Assembly (NCBI RefSeq): GCF_023155745.1
Contig: NZ_JAKNUS010000002.1
Coordinates: forward strand, 310,001-374,000
Direction of reading: 5' to 3'
Length of the DNA stretch: 64,000 bases
Source: Microbacterium kunmingense
GTDB lineage: Bacteria; Actinomycetota; Actinomycetes; Actinomycetales; Microbacteriaceae
In this document: positions 59,195 through 64,000 of the stretch, piece by piece
Numbering within the stretch: the stretch's first letter is position 1
How the letters are laid out: each line of letters begins with the position of its first letter
Position numbers and translations under genes: made by a program
Notes under the pieces: generated by a model
The model's database searches: none
What the model was told of the DNA's origin: nothing
The model's input: only the letters and a program-made list of their open reading frames with translations

Positions 59195-59893
59195 ATGCAC
59201 GACGTCGGCCGGTGGACCGTCGCCCTCTCGACGCTGATCGGTCTGGGGCTGGCGCTCGGATTGAACCCCACTCTGTACGGCGCAACGGCCGACATGCTGG
59301 CGCGCAATACGCAGGTGGCTGCGCGGATGGCGTGGATGGTCGGGGGCCTTGCAACGGGAGCCACGATCCTCTTCGTGGCCCTGCAGAGCTTCAACCCGGC
59401 CAACCTGGTCAGTGCGGTAGAGCGCGAGGCCGACGCCCTGGCGCTCAGCCGCACCGTCGACCTCATCGCCGGCGTGGTCTTCCTGGCCGCGGCGGTCGGT
59501 GTCGTCATCTGGCGCCTTCGGGTCCCTCGACGGGCAGCGTCCGCCCGCCCGACGCAGGCGCGCGCGCATCCGGGCAGCTACTTCTGGCTGGGTCTCAGCT
59601 GCTCGATCGTCGGCTTCACGACGCTGCCGATCATGTACACCACGGGCCGCGTGACCGCGGGGCTCAGCGACGAGGTGGTCCCTCGGATTCTGGCCTACGC
59701 CGTCTTCCTTCTCGCTCTCATCGCCCCCTTCGTCCTGCTCGCCGGTCTGTGGTCGCGGCTGCCCGGTACTGCCGCCTTCGTCTCGCGCACCTACGACCGA
59801 CTTATCCACCTCGACTACCGGTGGACGTACGCGGTGGTCCTGGCCGTCGCCGGCATCGTGTGTCTCGGCTTCGGACTTCTGGCCGGGCGATGA
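59195..59893 (+). CDS. GAP family membrane protein (LysE/Sap-like)
   Basis: 232 aa, about 6 membrane segments, starting two bases after the methyltransferase stop codon begins its last base. Segments LIGLGLALGLNPTLYG and SYFWLGLSCSIVGFTTLPIMY fit the GAP (GPL-addressing) / Sap family of actinobacterial export-related proteins. Substrate unknown. Confidence 0.8.
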   Translation: MHDVGRWTVALSTLIGLGLALGLNPTLYGATADMLARNTQVAARMAWMVGGLATGATILFVALQSFNPANLVSAVEREADALALSRTVDLIAGVVFLAAAVGVVIWRLRVPRRAASARPTQARAHPGSYFWLGLSCSIVGFTTLPIMYTTGRVTAGLSDEVVPRILAYAVFLLALIAPFVLLAGLWSRLPGTAAFVSRTYDRLIHLDYRWTYAVVLAVAGIVCLGFGLLAGR

Positions 59894-59935
59894 CGGGAGG
59901 GCACGTCGTCCCTTCTCAGGCACGGCGTCCGCACG

Positions 59936-59961
59936 CTCTGACGCGACGGCCGTCGTCAGAG
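59936..59961. terminator. Bidirectional terminator-like hairpin
   Basis: CTCTGAC-gc-GACGG pairs with CCGTC-GTCAGAG (12 bp, 2-nt bulge). It lies between the convergent GAP gene and HNH gene stops; no T-tract. Confidence 0.5.
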
Positions 59962-59989
59962 CGGCGGGGTCGCCCGAGCGGCGGGGTTG

Positions 59990-61402
59990 TCAGAAGGGTG
60001 GGGGTTGTCGGGGGTCGTCGGGGTGTTCGCTGGTGATGCGGAACTCGATGCCGGGGTTGGTCCAATTCGCCCACACGTCCTCAGGCAAATCCTCCTCCGG
60101 GGTGAAATGCACCCCGTGTCCGGGTGGGTTGTCGATGTAGACCCGGCCGGTCGGGGAGGTCCACTCGATGACGCCGCCGTCGAGTTGTTTCACTTTCCAG
60201 GCGGTGAACTGTTTCATGCTGTGGTGTCGTTGGCACAGGCAGCACAGGTTGCAGATCTCCGTCTTCCCGCCCAGGGCCGCGTCATGGTTGTGGTCGACTT
60301 CGCATTTCCTCGCGGGCATGCGGCAGCCGGGCCATCGGCAGTGCTTGTCCCGGCCTTTGAGGTACCGGTCCATGGCTGTGGTGCGCTGGTAGGTGTCCAC
60401 CGCCATCGTCAACCCGGTGATGGGGTGGGTAAGTAGCCGTTCCCACGTGTCGTAACTGTTTCCCGCCAGCAGCCTCGCGGTTCCCGCATCGATCGGTCCC
60501 ACCCCGGCGAGGTCGCAGGGGACATCGCTTTGCCCCATGAGCGCCATCACCGGGATCACGACCTGCACCTTCGCTTTGATCGCGCCGAGCCCGCCCGCCC
60601 GGCCGCCCGGGCGGCCGCCCGGGCGGCCACCGTCACCGACGGGGTCACTGGTGGGGTCGATGGTGGGGATGGCGGTGAGGAGCATGTCGGCGAACAGGTC
60701 CGCACGGACCTCGTCCAGGGACCGGGTATCACCGGATTCCGGTTCCCGGGCGGCGATGACGACGTTGGCCTGGTCGGTGACGCGTTGGAAGATCCCCTCG
60801 ATCAACACCGAGGAGTGCACAGACCGCAGCTCTGACATCCCCTCCCCGATCGTGTACCGGACGATCTTCCGCCCCCGAAACGCCTCACCATGTCGTTCGG
60901 TGAGGGTGCGCGGGTTCATCCGCTCCGCGAGGATCTCGAGATCCGCGCGGGCACGGCCCGGGGTCTCGTCCAGGCAGATCTCCGCGGCGAGCTGATCGAA
61001 CTCACCCTTCACCTCCGGCGGCAGCCGCCGGCCGATGTCCTCCACCACCGCCACATGCGCCCGCGTGAGCAACCCCTTCTCCCAGCAGTGCACCGTCGCG
61101 GGGAAGTCGTTGACCAGCGTGTAGGCGGAGTCGATCTGGCGCTGCACCGCGCGGTCGGACACCCGCACCGCCGCCGCGATCTCCGCCGCCACACCCCGGA
61201 GCGCCATATCCCGGTCCCGCACCACCGCGGACGACCCCTCCGCCAACCGCGCCGCGAACGCACCCGCCTCAGCCAGCGCCCGCGCCTGCTCAGCTTCGGC
61301 AGCCGCGAGCGCCACCTGCGCGGCCTCCACCCGGGTGAGCACACCGGTCAGCTCACCACGGTCCTCGTCGCTGAGGAGGGTAAGCCGCGGGTTCGAACGC
61401 AT
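59990..61402 (-). CDS. DUF222 / HNH endonuclease (13E12 repeat-type)
   Basis: 470 aa from the ATG (MRSNPRLTLL); a TTG at 61450 would add 16 residues. N-terminal DUF222 helical domain, then a C-terminal HNH: CRWPGCRMPARKCEVDHNHD and LCLCQRHHSMK-like CCLCQRHHSMK. This family occurs in many copies in Actinobacteria and resembles the mycobacterial REP13E12 proteins. A Gly-Arg-Pro repeat (GGRPGGRPGGR) lies mid-protein over a GC-only 12-bp repeat. Confidence 0.9.
   Translation of the reverse strand: MRSNPRLTLLSDEDRGELTGVLTRVEAAQVALAAAEAEQARALAEAGAFAARLAEGSSAVVRDRDMALRGVAAEIAAAVRVSDRAVQRQIDSAYTLVNDFPATVHCWEKGLLTRAHVAVVEDIGRRLPPEVKGEFDQLAAEICLDETPGRARADLEILAERMNPRTLTERHGEAFRGRKIVRYTIGEGMSELRSVHSSVLIEGIFQRVTDQANVVIAAREPESGDTRSLDEVRADLFADMLLTAIPTIDPTSDPVGDGGRPGGRPGGRAGGLGAIKAKVQVVIPVMALMGQSDVPCDLAGVGPIDAGTARLLAGNSYDTWERLLTHPITGLTMAVDTYQRTTAMDRYLKGRDKHCRWPGCRMPARKCEVDHNHDAALGGKTEICNLCCLCQRHHSMKQFTAWKVKQLDGGVIEWTSPTGRVYIDNPPGHGVHFTPEEDLPEDVWANWTNPGIEFRITSEHPDDPRQPPPF
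60601..60624. repeat. 12-bp tandem repeat (GGCCGCCCGGGC) x2 in the HNH gene
   Basis: Two exact units with partial flanking copies, encoding part of the Gly-Gly-Arg-Pro linker; a slippage-prone, length-variable linker is expected. Confidence 0.8.
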
Positions 61403-61509
61403 GTATGAAGCATCCCACCACCCTCCGACATCCACACCCGAAACCCTCAACCAGAGGTTGAACCCGAATCAAGGCCAGAGGCGCCGGCCCCAGCCGGAAG
61501 AAACCCCGC

Positions 61510-61986
61510 TCAGATGAGTGGACCCTGACCATCGCGCACCTCGAAGAGGAGCTGCGTCTCGGTCGCCCGCACAACGGGGTGCACGGTGATGTGCTCCAAC
61601 ACCACATCGCGCAGCGCTTCCGGATCGCGCACGGCCACATGGACGAGGAAGTCGTCCACTCCGGCGACGTGGAAGACACGCAGCGCGGACGGGATCGCAC
61701 AGAGCGCATCGAACAGGTTGCGGACGCGAGAGGCGGAGTGGCTCCCCAGCCGGACGCGGATGAGCGCCTGGATCGGATAGCCCAGCGCAGCCTCGTTCAC
61801 GCGCACCTGGGATCCGCGGATCACTCCCCGCGCGCGCAGCACGCGAACCCGATGGGCACACGTGGACTCGGCCAGGCCGAGCTGTTCGGCAAGAGCCCGG
61901 TTGGTGAAGTCGCCGTCACGCTGAAGCAGCCGCAGGATGCGGAGGTCGGTGTCATCCAGGAGCTCATCTCCGCTTTGAGATTTCAT
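61510..61986 (-). CDS. Lrp/AsnC family transcriptional regulator
   Basis: 158 aa, GGAGGGG RBS. N-terminal HTH (RDGDFTNRALAEQLGLAEST, recognition helix CAHRVRVLRARG) and a RAM ligand domain (YPIQALIRVRL...). Divergent from the PLP enzyme gene with 117 bases between, so it most likely controls that gene in response to an amino acid. Confidence 0.9.
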   Translation of the reverse strand: MKSQSGDELLDDTDLRILRLLQRDGDFTNRALAEQLGLAESTCAHRVRVLRARGVIRGSQVRVNEAALGYPIQALIRVRLGSHSASRVRNLFDALCAIPSALRVFHVAGVDDFLVHVAVRDPEALRDVVLEHITVHPVVRATETQLLFEVRDGQGPLI

Positions 61987-62103
61987 CAAGAACCCCTCCC
62001 CCGAACGCACCCGTCATGGAGAAAATTCGGATCAGCCACGCTTCTTCCGCTCTTTCAGCCGGCAGACCGGCCGCCTTCTTGCGATTACCCTCACACTAGC
62101 TGC

Positions 62104-63300
62104 ATGGAATCTGCTCACCGCCACCACGACACCGTCGCCGTGCACGCCGGACGGGCCGACCTCGAGGGTCTCGGCGTTCACGCGCTCCCGATCGACCTGT
62201 CGACGACGAACCCCATCCCCGACCTGGAAGCCGGCGGGCTGTCGTACGAATCCATGGCGAGCGGGGGGCACCCGCTCGCCGACGGCGGGCTCGTCTACGC
62301 GCGGCTGTGGAATCCCACCGTCGCCCGCTTCGAGAGCGCGCTGGCCGAACTCGAGGGCGCCGAGGAGGCAGTCGCTTTCGCCTCGGGCATGGCGGCGATG
62401 ACCGCCGCGATCATCGCCCACAGTGCGGCGTCGGGGAGATCCCACATCATCGCGGTGCGCCCGCTCTACGGCGGGACCGACCACCTGCTTTCGTCGGGAC
62501 TCCTCGGCATCGAGGTCACGTACTGTCACGAGGACGAGATCGCCGCCGCCATCCGACCCGACACGGGGCTGATCGTCGTCGAGACGCCCGCCAACCCCAC
62601 GCTCGACCTCGTCGACATCGCTGCGGTGGTGGCGTCGGCCGGCGGCATCCCGGTCCTCGTCGACAACACGTTCGCCACACCACTGCTGCAGAACCCGGTC
62701 GCGCTCGGAGCGACGATGTCGCTGCACAGCGCCACGAAGTACCTCGGCGGACACGGCGACGTCATCGCCGGTGTCATCGCATGCGATGCCGAGACCGCTG
62801 CCGCGCTCCGTCGAGTGCGCGCGGTGACCGGTGGGCTCCTGCACCCCCTCGGCGCGTACCTGCTCCACCGAGGACTGCCGACCCTGCCGGTGCGTCTGGA
62901 ACGGCAGCAGGGTTCGGCGCGCCGGCTGGTGGAATGGTTGCAGGAGCAGCCGGAGATCGCAGAGGTGCACTACCCCGGACTGGACGGGGATCCGCGCGGT
63001 CTGCTCCGACGTCAGATGCGAGGAACCGGCGCGATGATCTCGGTGAGACTTCGCGGAGGGTTCGAGGCCGCGGCCGCCGCCACCTCAGCGGTCACGCTCT
63101 TCACGCACGCCGTGTCGCTGGGAGGGGTCGACTCCCTCATCCAGCACCCGGCTGCCCTGACGCACCGCCCGGTCCCCCCGCACGCGCGGCCGCACGCGGG
63201 TCTCGTGCGACTGTCGATCGGGCTCGAACACGTTGACGATCTCCGCAACGACCTCGCCCGCGCGCTGCGCGCGATTCCCGCCGAGCTGGTCAGCGCGTAA
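62104..63300 (+). CDS. Trans-sulfuration family PLP enzyme (methionine gamma-lyase/cystathionine gamma-synthase type)
   Basis: 398 aa. PLP lysine in SLHSATKYLGGHGDV, phosphate-binding AFASGMAAM, YGGTDHLL and PANPTLDLVD, Tyr in VYARLWNPT. The divergent Lrp regulator suggests a catabolic role, such as methionine gamma-lyase, but biosynthetic cystathionine gamma-synthase cannot be excluded from sequence. Confidence 0.88.
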   Translation: MESAHRHHDTVAVHAGRADLEGLGVHALPIDLSTTNPIPDLEAGGLSYESMASGGHPLADGGLVYARLWNPTVARFESALAELEGAEEAVAFASGMAAMTAAIIAHSAASGRSHIIAVRPLYGGTDHLLSSGLLGIEVTYCHEDEIAAAIRPDTGLIVVETPANPTLDLVDIAAVVASAGGIPVLVDNTFATPLLQNPVALGATMSLHSATKYLGGHGDVIAGVIACDAETAAALRRVRAVTGGLLHPLGAYLLHRGLPTLPVRLERQQGSARRLVEWLQEQPEIAEVHYPGLDGDPRGLLRRQMRGTGAMISVRLRGGFEAAAAATSAVTLFTHAVSLGGVDSLIQHPAALTHRPVPPHARPHAGLVRLSIGLEHVDDLRNDLARALRAIPAELVSA

Positions 63301-63326
63301 CCCCACCCGGCGTCAGGATCGGGAGG

Positions 63327-63431
<105 letters not shown>

Positions 63432-63504
63432 GCGGCTCACCCGCGGAATTACGCCCATCCGAGCCCGATAGAGCACGGCAAAACCCGATATCGGTCGCCG
63501 AACC

Positions 63505-63524
63505 TGTGGGCAAAATGTGGGCAA
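63505..63524. repeat. Two direct TGTGGGCAA repeats, 11-bp period
   Basis: Exact 9-mers at 63505-63513 and 63516-63524, on one face of the helix, about 95 bp from the junction; typical spacing for integrase arm-type sites. Confidence 0.7.
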
Positions 63525-63525
63525 G

Positions 63526-63768
63526 TCACCCCGCCCTGCGCGGCTCGCGCGCCGCTCGTCGAACCTCCCGCACGCGCCGCAGACGGTGCGTCAGCATCGG
63601 GTTAAGCTCGAGCGCCTCACGGGTGTCGATCGCCCGATCGAGAAGCTGGTAATAGCGAGCGGGCGGAACCTCGAAGCGGGCACGGATCGCCTCTTCCTTC
63701 CAGCCCGAGTGACGCGGATGCGCGCCCTCGAAAGCGAGGAGCTCGTCGACGGGGATGGGGGCAGACAT
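63526..63768 (-). CDS. DUF3263 domain protein
   Basis: 80 aa. Matches DUF3263: LLAFEGAHPRHSGWKEEAIRARF then RYYQLLDRAIDTREAL and NPMLTHRLRRVR, a small helical, sigma-like HTH protein common on actinobacterial chromosomes and phages. The ATG at 63768 gives the family length; an upstream reading adds unrelated sequence. It ends next to the direct repeats at the junction. Function unknown. Confidence 0.8.
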   Translation of the reverse strand: MSAPIPVDELLAFEGAHPRHSGWKEEAIRARFEVPPARYYQLLDRAIDTREALELNPMLTHRLRRVREVRRAAREPRRAG

Positions 63769-63803
63769 GGCATTTAGGATGCCACCGGCCTCCGACATCG
63801 ACG

Positions 63804-63809
63804 TAGGCT
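63804..63809 (+). promoter_or_regulatory. -10 box of the zinc-ribbon gene (leaderless)
   Basis: TAGGCT, 7 nt before the ATG at 63817. Confidence 0.5.
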
Positions 63810-63816
63810 CACGGTC

Positions 63817-63960
63817 ATGATCGATGACCTCGAGCAGCCGCGCTGCCCCACCTGCCACACGGTGATGCGCGACGACCCGCGCGGGTTCGAGTGCGTCACC
63901 TGCGGCACGGTTCACCTCCGCGACGGGGGACGGTTCCAGCGCGTCGTTGACGCCGGGTAA
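63817..63960 (+). CDS. Small two-CxxC zinc-ribbon protein
   Basis: 47 aa, MIDDLEQPRCPTCHTVM... with CPTC and CVTC knuckles 13 residues apart, ending in a basic tail. Such tiny ribbons occur as nucleic-acid-binding accessory proteins on actinobacterial elements. Leaderless start. Divergent from the DUF3263 gene, and 26 bases before the next start. Confidence 0.7.
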   Translation: MIDDLEQPRCPTCHTVMRDDPRGFECVTCGTVHLRDGGRFQRVVDAG

Positions 63961-63986
63961 CATCATCGTTCTCGGCCGGAGGAAGG

Positions 63987-64000
63987 ATGACCCGGCCACC
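63987..64000 (+). CDS. Start of next gene, partial at right edge
   Basis: ATG at 63987 (MTRP...) with GGAGG a few bases upstream; only four codons are visible. Product cannot be told. Confidence 0.4.

Noticed and set aside
60601..60624. GC tandem repeat as a mobile-element or origin repeat
   Set aside because: It is in frame inside the HNH gene and encodes a Gly-Arg-Pro linker, so it is a coding repeat.
63485..63494. CCGATATCGG palindrome near the junction as the att core
   Set aside because: It lies about 75 bp from the homology break; short palindromes like this can occur by chance, and no strand exchange evidence points to it.

Overview
This window is high-GC chromosomal DNA from an actinobacterium, most likely a Microbacteriaceae member close to Microbacterium. 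The basis is strong GC bias in third codon positions, frequent GTG/TTG starts, four-base ATGA/GTGA gene overlaps, many start codons only 6-7 nt after a TANNNT -10 box (leaderless genes), a coproporphyrin-type heme operon with ChdC, and a gene order resembling the pmt-rsmI-metG-tatD-ksgA-ispE-prsA-glmU block of Mycobacterium tuberculosis. The genus is inferred, not proven.

Layout. 1-2837 (minus): a flavinylation cassette made of an FMN-binding lipoprotein, ApbE and a membrane NqrB/RnfD-like FAD/NAD oxidoreductase cut by the left edge. 2938-5492 (minus): prsA and glmU behind a tRNA-Gln(TTG) whose 3' end is one base from the glmU start. 5537-9209: MarR regulator, ABC-F ATPase and an Eis-like acetyltransferase. 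9275-12468 (minus): a four-gene osmoprotectant ABC operon. 12490-17379: DUF427, ispE, a Stealth sugar-phosphate transferase (+), a metallophosphoesterase and ksgA. 17437-20207 (+): two MFS transporters. 20211-24064 (minus): NUDIX, tatD, metG, rsmI. 24105-25628 (+): protein O-mannosyltransferase.

25625-33222 is the heme block: minus-strand operon hemE-hemY/cgoX-hemQ/chdC-hemC-hemB-hemL, with hemA divergent. hemD and ferrochelatase are not here. 33234-42093 carries an aldo-keto reductase, the giant helicase HrpA, a quinone-reductase-like enzyme, a Gfo/Idh/MocA oxidoreductase and a NYN-LOTUS protein, ending in a ROK regulator. That regulator heads two tandem paralogous xylose-type ABC importers (42101-48630). 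48631-57978 holds a sirtuin, an ATP-dependent DNA ligase, a flavin oxidoreductase, a ClpC-like AAA+ unfoldase with an unusual N-terminus, nagA and small membrane proteins. 58087-63300 holds a class I methyltransferase, a GAP-family membrane protein, a DUF222/HNH endonuclease, and a divergent Lrp regulator/PLP sulfur-amino-acid enzyme pair.

The right end (63327-64000) looks like an integration junction. Only the last 27 codons of nrdF are present; homology then stops abruptly, followed by two TGTGGGCAA direct repeats with 11-bp period, a DUF3263 gene, a 47-aa zinc-ribbon gene and the start of another gene. I read this as the left end of an integrated element targeting the nrdF 3' end. No CRISPR array, rRNA or insertion sequence was seen, and no gene-free stretch exceeds 300 bases.
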